A program made the translations under genes and the position numbers. Positions 15,638 through 24,842 of a stretch of 64,000 nucleotides of DNA are shown one piece after another (position 1 is the first letter of the stretch; the number at the start of each line of letters is the position of its first letter). Origin of the DNA: Sulfuricella sp. (GTDB lineage Bacteria; Pseudomonadota; Gammaproteobacteria; Burkholderiales; Sulfuricellaceae); the NCBI GenBank assembly GCA_028714315.1, contig JAQTMN010000005.1, positions 1-64,000 of the forward strand, given 5' to 3'. The notes under the pieces are model-generated. The model did no database searches. It saw nothing but the letters and a program-made list of their open reading frames with translations, and was not told where the DNA came from.

Positions 15638-17608
15638 ATGTCCAACTCATTGCAACTCGTCCTGATCCTGCTTGCAGCCGCCGTGCTGGTGGTGGGGCTG
15701 TTCAAGTTTTTGCGGCTGCCGCCGCTGCTCGCCTATCTGCTGATCGGCATCGTGATCGGGCCGCACGCGCTGGGCTGGATTTCGGAAAGCCGCCAGATCA
15801 GCTACCTGGCCGAGTTCGGCGTGGTATTCCTGATGTTCAGCATCGGCCTGGAGTTCAGCCTGCCGCAGCTGAAAACCATGCAACGCCTGGTGTTCGGCCT
15901 GGGCGGCGCGCAAGTGGCGCTGACCTTGGCGGGCGTGCTGGCGGCAAGCCTCGCGCTCGGCCTCTCCTGGCAGGCGGGCGTGGCGCTGGGCGGGGTGCTG
16001 GCGATGTCGTCCACCGCCATTGTCAGCAAGCTGCTGGCGGAGCGGGTCGAGCTGCATTCCCGCCACGGACGCGAAATCGTCGGCGTGCTGCTGTTTCAGG
16101 ATCTGGCGGTGGTGCCGCTCCTGGTGCTGATCCCTGCTCTCGCGGCGGGAGACAACCAGCTCGGCTGGACGCTGGGGGAGGCTTTCCTCAAGGCGGCGGC
16201 GCTGCTGGCATTGCTGCTGGTGTTCGGCCAGCGCATTGTGCGGCCGTGGTTTCACCTCGTCGCCGGGCGCAAATCGTCCGAGCTGTTCATGCTCAACGTG
16301 CTACTGGCCACCCTCGGCCTCGCCTACCTGACCGGGCTGGCCGGCCTGTCGCTGGCGCTGGGCGCCTTCCTGGCCGGCATCCTGATTTCGGAAACCGAAT
16401 ACCGCTACCAGGTGGAAGCCGACATCAAACCGTTCCGCGACGTACTGCTGGGCCTGTTCTTCGTCACCGTCGGCATGCAGCTCGACCTGCCCGCCGTGTA
16501 CGAAAATATCGGCCGGGTGTTCGGCCTGCTGCTCGCGCTGATCGCGGGGAAGGCGGTCATGATCGGGGTCCTGAGCCGCTTTTCCGGCAGCCAGCCGGCG
16601 GTGGCCATCCGTACCGGGCTGGCCCTGGCGCAGGGCGGCGAATTCGGCTTCGTCCTGCTGTCCCTGGCCGGCGAAGTCCATTTGTTCGGCGGCGCGATCA
16701 TGCAGATCTGCCTGTCGGCCATGCTGCTTTCCATGCTGGCGGCGCCGTTCCTCATCCTGCACAGCGACCGGATCGTTCGGCGGCTGACCGGCAGCGAGTG
16801 GGCTCATCGCGCAAAGGAGCTGCACGAAATCGCGGTCCGCAGCGCCGCCAGCGAGGAGCACGTCATCGTCTGCGGTTATGGCCGTAGCGGCCAGAACCTG
16901 GCACGCTTCCTGGAGCAGGAACACCTGCCTTTCATTGCGCTCGATCTCGATCCCGAGCGTGTCCTGGCCGCGGCGATAGCGGGCGAAAGCGTGGTGTACG
17001 GCGATGCCGGCCGGCGCGAGGTGCTGATGGCGGCCGGGTTGAACCGCGCCAGGGCGCTGGTGGTAACTTATGCCGACGTCAAATCGGCGATGCGGGTGCT
17101 GCGCCATACCCATGAAATGCGCCCGGACCTGCCGGTGATCGTGCGCACGCTGGACGACACCGACCTGGAGAAACTGCGCGGCGCCGGCGCCGCCGAGGTC
17201 GTGCCCGAAGTGCTGGAAGGCAGCCTGATGCTCGCCTCCCATACCCTGATGCTGCTCGGCGTGCCGCTGGCGCGCGTGGTCCGGCGCGTGCGGCAGGTGC
17301 GCGAGGCGCGCTACAGCCTGCTGCGCGGCTTTTTTCACGGCGTCACCGACCAGGATTACGAACTGAGCGAAAAAATCCAGCCGCGCCTGCACACCGTCGC
17401 CCTCAACCCGGGCGCCGCATCGGTCGGCAAGACCCTGGCGGAAGTCGATCTGGACAGCTTGCTGGTGCAGGTGACGGCGGTACGGCGGAACAATATCCGC
17501 GCCCTGGAGCCGCAGCCCGAAACAGTGCTGCAGGCGGGCGACGTGGTGGTGCTGATGGGTGTGCCGGAAAGCCTGGCGGCGGCGGAAGTGAGGTTGCTGC
17601 AGGGGTGA
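15638..17608 (+). CDS. CPA2 family monovalent cation:proton antiporter (KefB/YbaL-type)
   Basis: The 656-residue protein has a 12-13 segment antiporter domain (LPPLLAYLLIGIVIGPHALGWI, FLMFSIGLEFSLPQL, GGVLAMSSTAIVSKLL, ALAQGGEFGFVLL) to about residue 385. An RCK/TrkA_N NAD-binding domain (HVIVCGYGRSGQNLARFLEQ) and a TrkA_C domain ending near residue 650 follow. The family exchanges K or Na for protons and can be gated by nucleotides or glutathione adducts. No KefF/G-type ancillary gene is adjacent. It is divergent from kdsD across a 58 bp promoter region. Confidence 0.93.
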   Translation: MSNSLQLVLILLAAAVLVVGLFKFLRLPPLLAYLLIGIVIGPHALGWISESRQISYLAEFGVVFLMFSIGLEFSLPQLKTMQRLVFGLGGAQVALTLAGVLAASLALGLSWQAGVALGGVLAMSSTAIVSKLLAERVELHSRHGREIVGVLLFQDLAVVPLLVLIPALAAGDNQLGWTLGEAFLKAAALLALLLVFGQRIVRPWFHLVAGRKSSELFMLNVLLATLGLAYLTGLAGLSLALGAFLAGILISETEYRYQVEADIKPFRDVLLGLFFVTVGMQLDLPAVYENIGRVFGLLLALIAGKAVMIGVLSRFSGSQPAVAIRTGLALAQGGEFGFVLLSLAGEVHLFGGAIMQICLSAMLLSMLAAPFLILHSDRIVRRLTGSEWAHRAKELHEIAVRSAASEEHVIVCGYGRSGQNLARFLEQEHLPFIALDLDPERVLAAAIAGESVVYGDAGRREVLMAAGLNRARALVVTYADVKSAMRVLRHTHEMRPDLPVIVRTLDDTDLEKLRGAGAAEVVPEVLEGSLMLASHTLMLLGVPLARVVRRVRQVREARYSLLRGFFHGVTDQDYELSEKIQPRLHTVALNPGAASVGKTLAEVDLDSLLVQVTAVRRNNIRALEPQPETVLQAGDVVVLMGVPESLAAAEVRLLQG

Positions 17609-17630
17609 GAATAAACCCAAAAAAAGCGGT

Positions 17631-17760
17631 TAACCACGGAGGACACGGAGGTCACGGAGAAAAATCAAGACATCGCATAGAGCTTACGTTTCACCCATTG
17701 GGTGAGCGCGCTCGATATTTCCCGAAAGCTTTGGTTTTACTCCGTGTTCTCCGTGGTTCA
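17631..17760. repeat. Inverted repeat ACCACGGAGGACACGGAG family, copy 1
   Basis: AACCACGGAGGACACGGAG at the left is matched by CTCCGTGTTCTCCGTGGTT at the right, 130 bp end to end. The interior of about 90 bp shows no gene. Related elements with diverged arms are at 28254-28362 and 43423-43494. It lies between the convergent antiporter and prepilin genes. Confidence 0.85.
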
Positions 17761-17841
17761 AGTGAGGTTTTTAGGATAAATCGACGGACGTCCGGAGATG
17801 CCCGCCGAGGCCATGGTCATTGCCGGTTCAACGCCGACAAT

Positions 17842-18468
17842 CTATATCTTCTTGCACAAAGTGACATACGGCTTGGCCGGGTCCGGCGCGGCGTAGTCCG
17901 CAGCCGCACCGGAGGCGCCGTTTAGCGCCGCATAGGTGGCACCGGCGCGAACGTCACCGCTCGTGGCTACCCCATCATCGATGCCCGCATCGATGCTTTG
18001 GGCATAGGACGATTCAATGCTCACGCACGCCGCCGTGCCGGTCAGCCCCAGGGGAGCAGCTTCAACACCGAGGATGCCGCCGGTTGCGGCAAAAGGCGGG
18101 ACGCCGCTGGTGCCTTCGCCTTTCATGAAGCCGGCGCTTCTGACATGCTGCCAGAAGTTCGACGATTCCCCGGCGGCGGCGGGCACGGCCAGCGTGTAGG
18201 CGCCGGCGATGGCGCCATTCCCACCCCCGTTGGTTACGCCCGCGCCGAAATGCGTGATGGCGGCCGCGTCGTCGCCGGGCATGGCCCGGTAACGATCCTG
18301 ATAGGCATGGAAAGCGGTTTGAACCGCATTGAGATCGTTGGTCACGTTGCGGATCTTGGCGCTTTCGATCATCGCCTGCCCCTTCAGCACCCCGCCGAGC
18401 AACAGGCCGATGATCACCAGCACGATAGCGATTTCCACCAATGTAAAACCGGATTGATGTTTTTTCAT
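17842..18468 (-). CDS. Type IV pilin-like / pseudopilin prepilin protein
   Basis: The 208-residue product begins MKKHQSGFTLVEIAIVLVIIGLLLGGVLKGQAMIESAKI, a class III prepilin leader. PilD would cleave before Phe8 (G-FTLVE), and Glu5 of the mature protein is present. The region after the N-terminal helix is Gly/Ala-rich with two Cys pairs (ACVSIES; TLCKKI end). An in-frame ATG at 18513 was rejected because AAGGGGGT lies just before 18468. No other pilus or secretion gene is adjacent, so the machine it belongs to is unknown. The surrounding spacer is AT-rich. Confidence 0.85.
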   Translation of the reverse strand: MKKHQSGFTLVEIAIVLVIIGLLLGGVLKGQAMIESAKIRNVTNDLNAVQTAFHAYQDRYRAMPGDDAAAITHFGAGVTNGGGNGAIAGAYTLAVPAAAGESSNFWQHVRSAGFMKGEGTSGVPPFAATGGILGVEAAPLGLTGTAACVSIESSYAQSIDAGIDDGVATSGDVRAGATYAALNGASGAAADYAAPDPAKPYVTLCKKI

Positions 18469-18756
18469 TTTACCCCCTTGTTGTTGGAATACGTTAAATG
18501 CCAAAACAGTCATGATGTCGGCCTGTCAAGCGCCAAACGGCAGCTACTCGATATTATGCCAACTGCAATGACATGCTAATACGCATTTATGCCAACTTCA
18601 AGTATTCAAATGAGATAGCTTCCAGCAACAAAGGGATAAAAACCGACTGGCGGGAGATTGCAAAAACCGGCGCGAAACGGTGCCGGAACGGATGAAGCGC
18701 CTAGCGCCCTAAAGGGCACAAGAGCCTGACCCGCAGATCGCGCATCCTGTTTCGCG

Positions 18757-20871
18757 CTAACCCTTCACCCGCGCGATCCTCACCACTTCCTGGATCTTCC
18801 GCAGGCTGCGCATCACGTTGGCGAGATGCACCCGATTTTCCACTTGCAGGGTGAAGTTCATGGTGGTGTAGGCGCTGCCGTCCACCTCTTCCATGCTGAC
18901 GTTGTCGATGTTCGAGCCGGCGTCGGCGATGGCGGCGGCAACCTTGGCCAGCACCCCGCGCTGGTTCGCCACCACCAGCTTGATGTTGACGTCGAAGGCT
19001 TTTTTCGGCGCTTCGGGGTCCCACTCCACGTCCAGCCATTTTTCGGTGTCGGCGCGGCTCTTGGCGATGATCGGGCAATCGTGGGTGTGGATGACCAGGC
19101 CCTGGCCCTTCTTGATGAAGCCGATGATCGGGTCGCCGGGAATCGGCTGGCAGCAGCGGGCGAATTGCACCGCCATGCCCTCGGTGCCACGGATGGTGAT
19201 CGGGCCCAGCGTGACGTGCTTGCGCTCGTCGCCCTCGTTCAGCGCCAGCAGCTGGCGCGCGACCACCAGGTTGAGCCGCTTGCCCAAGCCGATGTCGGCC
19301 AGGATTTCCTGTTTGCTCTTGCCGCTGATTTCGCGCAGCAGCCGCTCCCATTGCGCTTCGCCGATTTCCACCGGGCTGGTGCCGTGAGCCCGCAGCGCCT
19401 GGTTGAGCAGGCGTTCGCCAAGCACCGCGGATTCGTCGTACTGCATGGTCTTGAGGAAATGGCGGATGTGCGAGCGCGCCTTGCCGGTGATAACGTAATT
19501 GAGCCAGGACGGGTTGGGCTTGGCGTGGCCGGCGGTGACGATTTCCACCTGGTCGCCGTTCCTGAGCTCGGTCCGCAGCGGCATCAGCTCGTGGTTGATC
19601 TTCACCGCGACGCAGCGGTTGCCGACGTCGGTGTGCACGCCGTAGGCGAAATCCACCGCGGTGGCGCCGCGCGGCAGGGCCATGATCTTGCCCTTGGGGG
19701 TGAACACGTAGACCTCGTCGGGAAACAGGTCCACCTTGATATGTTCCAGGAATTCGGTGGCGTCGCCGCTCTCGGACTGGATTTCCAGCAGGCTTTGCAG
19801 CCACTGGTGGGTTTTCTGCTGCAGCTCGTTGATGCCGGCATCGCCACTCTTGTATAGCCAGTGCGAGGCGACCCCGGCTTCGGCGATCTTGTGCATGTCC
19901 ACGCTGCGGATCTGGATCTCGATCGGCGTGCCGAACGGCCCGAACAGCGTGGTGTGCAGCGACTGGTAGCCGTTCGCCTTGGGTATGGCGATGTAGTCCT
20001 TGAACTTGCCGGGGATCGGCTTGTAGAGCTGGTGCAGCGTGCCGAGGGCGAGGTAGCAGGTGGGCACGTCCTTGACGATGACACGGAAGCCGTAGATGTC
20101 GAACACCTCGGAAAAGGTCAGCGACTTTTCCGTCATTTTCCTGTAAATGCTGTACAGATGCTTTTCGCGGCCGGACACCGTGGCATCGATCTTGCAATCC
20201 TTGAGCTTCTGCTTGATCGCCTCCAGCACTTTGCCGATCACCTCGCGCCGGTTGCCGCGCGCGGCCTTGACCGCCTTGGCCAGCACTTCGTAGCGGTTGG
20301 GATGGAGATGGCTGAAACCGAGATCCTCCAGTTCGCCATAAACGTTGTTCAGCCCCAGCCGGTTGGCGATCGGCGCGTAAATCTCCAGGGTTTCGCGCGC
20401 GATGCGGGCGCGCTTTTCCGGCGCCATCGCGCCGAGCGTGCGCATGTTGTGCAGGCGGTCGGCGAGCTTGATCAGGATGACGCGCACGTCGCGCGCCATC
20501 GCCAGCAGCATCTTGCGGAAATTTTCAGCCTGGGCGTGGGCCTCGGTCTGGAACTCGATCCGGTCGAGCTTGGAAACGCCGTCCACCAGATCGGCCACCG
20601 CCTTGCCGAATTTTTCGGCGATCTGTTCCTTGGTGATGGCGGTGTCTTCCATCACGTCGTGCAGCAACGCGCCCATCAGCGCCTGCGCGTCGAGATGCCA
20701 TGCCGCCAGGATGCAGGCCACCGCCAGCGGATGGGAGATGTACGGCTCGCCGCTGACCCGGAACTGGCCGGCATGGGCGGACTCGCTGAAGCGGTAGGCC
20801 GCTTCGAGGGGAGCGACGTCTTCCGGCTTGAGGTAGGTGAGTAGGGAGGAGAGTTCCGAGAATTCGGGCAT
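18757..20871 (-). CDS. spoT: Bifunctional (p)ppGpp synthetase/hydrolase (SpoT/Rel)
   Basis: The 704-residue protein has the full RSH layout. The HD hydrolase domain has SHPLAVACILAAWHLDAQALMGALLHDVMEDT with an intact HDxxED near residue 75. The synthetase domain (GREKHLYSIYRKM, FDIYGFRVIVKD, ANGYQSLHTTLFGPFG) follows, then TGS (VFTPKGKIMALPRGATAVDFAYGVHTDVGNRCV), a helical part, and a C-terminal ACT domain (FTLQVENRVHLANVMRSLRKI). Intact hydrolase residues make it SpoT-like rather than RelA. It follows rpoZ in the gmk-rpoZ-spoT order. Confidence 0.96.
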   Translation of the reverse strand: MPEFSELSSLLTYLKPEDVAPLEAAYRFSESAHAGQFRVSGEPYISHPLAVACILAAWHLDAQALMGALLHDVMEDTAITKEQIAEKFGKAVADLVDGVSKLDRIEFQTEAHAQAENFRKMLLAMARDVRVILIKLADRLHNMRTLGAMAPEKRARIARETLEIYAPIANRLGLNNVYGELEDLGFSHLHPNRYEVLAKAVKAARGNRREVIGKVLEAIKQKLKDCKIDATVSGREKHLYSIYRKMTEKSLTFSEVFDIYGFRVIVKDVPTCYLALGTLHQLYKPIPGKFKDYIAIPKANGYQSLHTTLFGPFGTPIEIQIRSVDMHKIAEAGVASHWLYKSGDAGINELQQKTHQWLQSLLEIQSESGDATEFLEHIKVDLFPDEVYVFTPKGKIMALPRGATAVDFAYGVHTDVGNRCVAVKINHELMPLRTELRNGDQVEIVTAGHAKPNPSWLNYVITGKARSHIRHFLKTMQYDESAVLGERLLNQALRAHGTSPVEIGEAQWERLLREISGKSKQEILADIGLGKRLNLVVARQLLALNEGDERKHVTLGPITIRGTEGMAVQFARCCQPIPGDPIIGFIKKGQGLVIHTHDCPIIAKSRADTEKWLDVEWDPEAPKKAFDVNIKLVVANQRGVLAKVAAAIADAGSNIDNVSMEEVDGSAYTTMNFTLQVENRVHLANVMRSLRKIQEVVRIARVKG

Positions 20872-20880
20872 GGGCAGCCG

Positions 20881-20957
20881 TCAGTGATCAGTAATCAGTA
20901 ATCAGTAAATCAGACCAGTCCAAAAACTGACGACTGAAGGCTGATGACTGATAACTC
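20881..20957. repeat. Word-palindrome spacer between rpoZ and spoT
   Basis: The left side repeats ATCAGTA three times (TCAGTGATCAGTAATCAGTAATCAGTAA). The right side consists of the complementary words ACTGACGACTGAAGGCTGATGACTGATAA. A loop of about 15 bases lies between them, so many registers of pairing are possible. Confidence 0.7.
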
Positions 20958-20961
20958 ACAA

Positions 20962-21168
20962 TCAGGCTTGCCCGCGGTTGAGCACTTCCAGGCCGACCTT
21001 GCCCTGGGCGATTTCGCGCAGTGCGATCACGGTCGGCTTGTCGCGGTTGGGCTCCACCATCGGGGTGCCGCCCTGCGCGATCTGGCGGGCGCGGACAGTG
21101 GCTACCAGAGCCAGCTCGAACCGGTTGGTAATGGTTTTCATGCAGTCGTCTACGGTAATGCGTGCCAT
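20962..21168 (-). CDS. rpoZ: RNA polymerase omega subunit RpoZ
   Basis: The 68-residue protein starts [34 protein letters not shown] and contains [22 protein letters not shown], the conserved omega fold. Omega helps assemble beta-prime and forms a ppGpp site with it. It lies 22 bases downstream of gmk and upstream of spoT, the usual stringent-response cluster. Confidence 0.96.
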   Translation of the reverse strand: MARITVDDCMKTITNRFELALVATVRARQIAQGGTPMVEPNRDKPTVIALREIAQGKVGLEVLNRGQA

Positions 21169-21190
21169 GTCGTTTCCTTAAATTTGCGGG

Positions 21191-21802
21191 TTATTTCAGT
21201 TTGGCGATCAATTCGGCGTACTGGCTGAGCTGCCGCTCGGCTTTCAGCCGCTGCGCGCGGGTGACGGCGACCAGATCCTGCAGCGCCGTTTCAAAGACAT
21301 CGTTAATTATAACATAATCAAACTCTTCCACGTGGCTCGCATCCTCGCGCGCGGCGGCGACGCGGCGCGCGATCACCTCGTCGGAATCCTGGCCGCGCCC
21401 CTTGAGCCGCGCCAGCAGCGCTTCGAGCGAAGGCGGCAGGATGAATATCCCGATCGCCTGGGGAAAGAGTTTCCTCACCTGGGCCGCGCCCTGCCAGTCG
21501 ATCTCGAGCAGGACGTCGGCGCCGGCGCGCATCGCGCCCTCGATCCAGGACTGCGAGGTGCCGTAGCGGTTGCCGTAGACCAGGGCGCTTTCCAGAAAAT
21601 CGCCGCGTTCGAGCATTTCCAGGAAAACCGTTTCGGCGACAAAATGATAATCCTTGCCGTCCGCCTCGCCCGGACGCGGCGATCGGGTGGTGTACGAAAT
21701 CGACAGCTTCAGCTGGCTGTCGCGTTCCAGCAACGCCCGTACCAGGCTGGTCTTGCCGGCGCCGGAAGGGGCGGTGACGATGAATAGATTTCCGCTTGCC
21801 AT
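21191..21802 (-). CDS. gmk: Guanylate kinase
   Basis: The 203-residue protein has the P-loop APSGAGKTSLVRALL at about residues 11-25. The GMP-binding TTRSPRPGEADGKDYHF, the lid region and FDYVIINDVFETAL follow, all typical of bacterial Gmk. It phosphorylates GMP to GDP with ATP. I used the ATG at 21802; a TTG six bases upstream would add two residues. It is followed by rpoZ and spoT. Confidence 0.96.
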   Translation of the reverse strand: MASGNLFIVTAPSGAGKTSLVRALLERDSQLKLSISYTTRSPRPGEADGKDYHFVAETVFLEMLERGDFLESALVYGNRYGTSQSWIEGAMRAGADVLLEIDWQGAAQVRKLFPQAIGIFILPPSLEALLARLKGRGQDSDEVIARRVAAAREDASHVEEFDYVIINDVFETALQDLVAVTRAQRLKAERQLSQYAELIAKLK

Positions 21803-21820
21803 GATCAATCCCGTTAATTA

Positions 21821-21884
21821 GGTGAGGCGGAAAAACGAGCGGCAGATTTGCTTTTCCTCACCCCTCCCGCCTCACTCCTCACCG
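21821..21884. repeat. Word-palindrome spacer between yicC-family gene and gmk
   Basis: GGTGAGGCGGAAAAA on the left is complemented by CCTCACCCCTCCCGCCTCACTCCTCACC on the right. It resembles the spacers at 8171-8259 and 48586-48640. Confidence 0.7.
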
Positions 21885-21885
21885 A

Positions 21886-22752
21886 TTATTCGATATTTTG
21901 AATCTGCTCCCGCATCTGCTCGATCAGCACCTTCAGCTCCATCGCCGTCTGCGACACCTCGGCCGCGACCGATTTCGAGCCCAGGGTGTTGGCTTCGCGG
22001 TTGAATTCCTGCATCAGGAAATCCAGCCGCTTGCCCGCCGCGCCGCCTTTTTCGAGGATGCGGCGCAACTCGGCAAGATGGGTCTGAAGCCGGGACAGCT
22101 CCTCGTCCACGTCGATTTTCTGGGCGAACAGCGCGACTTCCTGGCGAATGCGGTCTTCGTCCCCCGCCGCCATGACTTCCCGGAGGCGTGCGGCAAGTTT
22201 TTCGCGGTAGGCGGCGACCAGGCGCGGAATGTGCGGCAGCACGCCCGCCACGAGCGAATCCATCTGGCCGGAACGCTCCTGCAGGAAGGTTTTCAGCTTG
22301 TCACCCTCGCGCCGGCGCGAGGCGGCAAGCTCGTCGAGGCCCTTGCGCAGCAGGCCGAGACAGGCGCCATGCAGGCTCTCGACATCGACGCTGTCGCCTT
22401 CGATCATGCCCGGCCAGCGCAGCAGGTCGGCCACCCCCAGCGGCCGGCCGTCGGGCAGCAGCGCCTGGGCGGTGCGGCCGAGCTGCGCCAACTGCCCCGC
22501 CAGCGCGGCGTTGAGCCGCAGCGGCGCCTGCCCGGCGGCGCGGACGGTGAAGTTGAGCCGGCATTCCACCTTGCCGCGGCTCAGAACGGCGCCGATCTGT
22601 TCGCGCAGGGCAGGTTCGAGCGCGCGGAACGCCTCATCCAGGCGGAACTGGATTTCCAGGTAACGCGAGTTGATGGTGCGCAATTCCAGGCTGAGCGAGC
22701 CCTGCTCGACTTCCTGCACCACTGCGGCGAATCCGGTCATGCTGTAAATCAT
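21886..22752 (-). CDS. YicC family endoribonuclease
   Basis: The 288-residue protein begins MIYSMTGFAAV, the invariant YicC start. NSRYLEIQFRLDEAFRALEPALREQI and RGKVECRLNF follow, and it ends with EVSQTAMELKVLIEQMREQIQNIE, all YicC/YloC hallmarks. Family members are metal-dependent RNases that act on specific RNAs such as the sRNA RyhB in E. coli. It is the first gene of the yicC-gmk-rpoZ-spoT block and is divergent from the protein kinase gene. Confidence 0.93.
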   Translation of the reverse strand: MIYSMTGFAAVVQEVEQGSLSLELRTINSRYLEIQFRLDEAFRALEPALREQIGAVLSRGKVECRLNFTVRAAGQAPLRLNAALAGQLAQLGRTAQALLPDGRPLGVADLLRWPGMIEGDSVDVESLHGACLGLLRKGLDELAASRRREGDKLKTFLQERSGQMDSLVAGVLPHIPRLVAAYREKLAARLREVMAAGDEDRIRQEVALFAQKIDVDEELSRLQTHLAELRRILEKGGAAGKRLDFLMQEFNREANTLGSKSVAAEVSQTAMELKVLIEQMREQIQNIE

Positions 22753-22852
22753 GGAAATCGGTTTCCTGTCTCTCCGGCTTCGCCGGCTTGGGCTTTACTT
22801 TATCCAGCCAAATCAGAATAATGCAAAAGTTGACAATCATACAGACGGCGCG

Positions 22853-23809
22853 ATGGCCTCACAACCTAATCAGGCGCTCCCTTGCGGCTATCAGCTGCTC
22901 AATTACCGCATCGAAAAACAGCTCAGCGCCGGCGGCTTCAGCCTGGTCTACCTGGCCATGGATGAAAACGACATGCCGGTGGTGATCAAGGAATTCCTGC
23001 CCAACGCCCTGGTGCTGCGCGAGGCGGGTTCCCTGGTGCAGGCCACCTCGGCGGAAAACCTCAACCTATTCCGCTACGGGATGAAATGCTTTTTCGAGGA
23101 AGGCCTGGCCCTCGCGAAAATCGCCCATCCCAATGTGGTGCGGGTGACCAATTTCTTCCGCGCCAACGAGACCGTCTACATGGTGATGCAGTACGAGCGC
23201 GGCCGCACCCTGCAGGACTATATCCTGCACCGCAAGAAAGAGATCAAGGAAAACTTCATCCGGCGCATTTTCGCCGAACTGCTCGGCGGACTGCGCGAGG
23301 TCCACGCCCACAAGATCCTGCATCTCGACATCAAGCCTTCGAACATCTACATCCGCCTGGACGGCTCGCCGCTCCTGATCGATTTCGGCGCGGCAAGGCA
23401 AACCCTCACCCAGGAAAAGACCAGCCTCAACCCGATGTACACGCCGGGCTTCGCCGCGCCCGAGCAGTACAGCCACGACCGCGACAAACTCGGACCCTGG
23501 ACGGACATCTACGGCGTCGGCGCCAGCATGTTCGCCTGCCTGTTCGGCTTCGCACCGCAGGCCGCCAATCTGCGTCTGGTAGACGACAAGCAGGAATCGG
23601 TCAAAAAAATCTGGACCGGCCATTATTCCGACCATCTGCTCGAACTGATCGACTGGTGCCTGAAGCTCGACCCGCTGCAACGGCCGCAAAGCGTGTTCGC
23701 TGTGCAAAAGGCGCTGCTGGAAAACGCAGCGGACCCGGAAACCCAGAAAAAACCCTCGCTGTTGAACAGCCTCCGCAACAAATTCAGCAAAACCACGGGT
23801 GCACGGTGA
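22853..23809 (+). CDS. Ser/Thr protein kinase (bacterial Hanks type)
   Basis: The 318-residue protein is a single kinase domain with no membrane anchor. The Gly loop LSAGGFSLVYLA is at residues 24-35, with Lys46 in VVIKEF. The catalytic loop is HLDIKPSN (HLD rather than HRD), followed by LLIDFGAARQ (DFG), PGFAAPEQY and the DIYGVGASMF subdomain IX. The upstream in-frame ATG at 22751 would overlap yicC and add a non-conserved segment, so 22853 is preferred. Its TGA overlaps the GTG of the phosphatase (GTGA), making a coupled kinase/phosphatase pair. Substrates are unknown. Confidence 0.92.
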   Translation: MASQPNQALPCGYQLLNYRIEKQLSAGGFSLVYLAMDENDMPVVIKEFLPNALVLREAGSLVQATSAENLNLFRYGMKCFFEEGLALAKIAHPNVVRVTNFFRANETVYMVMQYERGRTLQDYILHRKKEIKENFIRRIFAELLGGLREVHAHKILHLDIKPSNIYIRLDGSPLLIDFGAARQTLTQEKTSLNPMYTPGFAAPEQYSHDRDKLGPWTDIYGVGASMFACLFGFAPQAANLRLVDDKQESVKKIWTGHYSDHLLELIDWCLKLDPLQRPQSVFAVQKALLENAADPETQKKPSLLNSLRNKFSKTTGAR

Positions 23810-24723
23810 AATTCTCGATTTTTCAATCCAGCCGCCAGGGCGGCCGCAAGTACAACCAGGACCGCCTGGCCTATTCCTACAGCCGCGACACGCTCCTGAT
23901 GGTGGTCGCCGACGGCATGGGCGGGCATTTCCACGGTGAAATCGCCTCGCAGATCGTCGTCCAGTTCCTGGTGGATAACTTCCAGAAACAGGCCACCCCC
24001 GCGCTGCAAGACCCGTTCCGCTTCCTGCTCGAGGCCATCGGCCAGGCCCACGAAGCGATCGGCGATTACGTCCTGGCGCACGGCCTGCGGGACCATCCCC
24101 GCACCACCTGCATCGCCTGCGTGGTGCAGGGCGGCAGCGCTTATTGGGCGCATGTCGGCGACACCCGCCTCTACCTGTTCCGCAACGGCAAGCTGGTCAT
24201 GCGCACGCGCGACCACTCTCTGGTGCAGCAGATGTTCGAGCGGGGTCAAATCAGCGAAGATCAAATGACCACGCACCCCGACCGCAACAAAATCTACAAC
24301 TGCCTCGGCGGGCCGATTCCGCCCGACATCGAATTGTCGCGCAAGACGCCGCTGCGCGAGGGGGATACCCTGCTGCTCTGTTCCGACGGGCTGTGGAGCC
24401 TGCTCTCGGCCAGCGAAATCGCCTCGATTCTCGACACCTACCCGATCACTACGGCGGTGCCCGAACTGCTCGACCATGCCGAACTGCGCGGCGGCGAGGA
24501 AGGCGACAACCTGAGCGCGATCGGCATGCGCTGGGGCGACGAGAGCGAAGTGTTCAACCCGCGCTCGATCTCCACCGCCACCATGCCGCTCGATTCCTTC
24601 ACCGTGGAACTCGACGCCTTCGACATGGCCCAAGGCAAGCACGGGGAAATGGAAGTGTCGGAAGCGGACATCGAACGCGCCATCGCCGAAATCCAAACCG
24701 CGATCCGAAAATACTCCAAGTGA
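23806..24723 (+). CDS. PP2C-family Ser/Thr protein phosphatase
   Basis: The 305-residue protein starts at GTG 23806 (VKFSIFQSSRQGGRKYNQDRLAY). The metal-binding motifs are NQDR, VVADGMGGHFHGEIASQI, AHVGDTRLYLFRNGKL, LLLCSDGLWSLL and EGDNLSAIGMRW. This is the Stp1/PphA type of soluble PP2C with an added C-terminal tail of about 60 residues containing a charged helix. It overlaps the kinase gene by four bases, so it presumably reverses the phosphorylation made by that kinase. Confidence 0.92.
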   Translation: MKFSIFQSSRQGGRKYNQDRLAYSYSRDTLLMVVADGMGGHFHGEIASQIVVQFLVDNFQKQATPALQDPFRFLLEAIGQAHEAIGDYVLAHGLRDHPRTTCIACVVQGGSAYWAHVGDTRLYLFRNGKLVMRTRDHSLVQQMFERGQISEDQMTTHPDRNKIYNCLGGPIPPDIELSRKTPLREGDTLLLCSDGLWSLLSASEIASILDTYPITTAVPELLDHAELRGGEEGDNLSAIGMRWGDESEVFNPRSISTATMPLDSFTVELDAFDMAQGKHGEMEVSEADIERAIAEIQTAIRKYSK

Positions 24724-24724
24724 G

Positions 24725-24809
24725 CCGGTAGCTTGTAGTCCGGTTGAGCGCAAAGCGCGCACTGCTTTTGCCACAAGCAACCCGCTACAAGCCACAAGCT
24801 AAAAGCTAT
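24725..24809. repeat. Word-palindrome spacer before rph
   Basis: GGTAGCTTGTAG on the left pairs with CTACAAGCCACAAGCTA on the right, and GAGCGCAAAGCGCGC lies in the loop. The same GTAGCT/AGCTAC words make up the spacer after rph (25554-25646), so rph is bracketed by them. Confidence 0.72.
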
Positions 24810-24842
24810 AATGGCGAACTTTCTTTGAACCCGAGGACTCCC

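Noticed and set aside
20881-20957. Possible start of a CRISPR array (three ATCAGTA repeats)
   Set aside because: The repeat unit is only 7 bases with one-base spacers and is followed by complementary words; no cas gene is present in the window.
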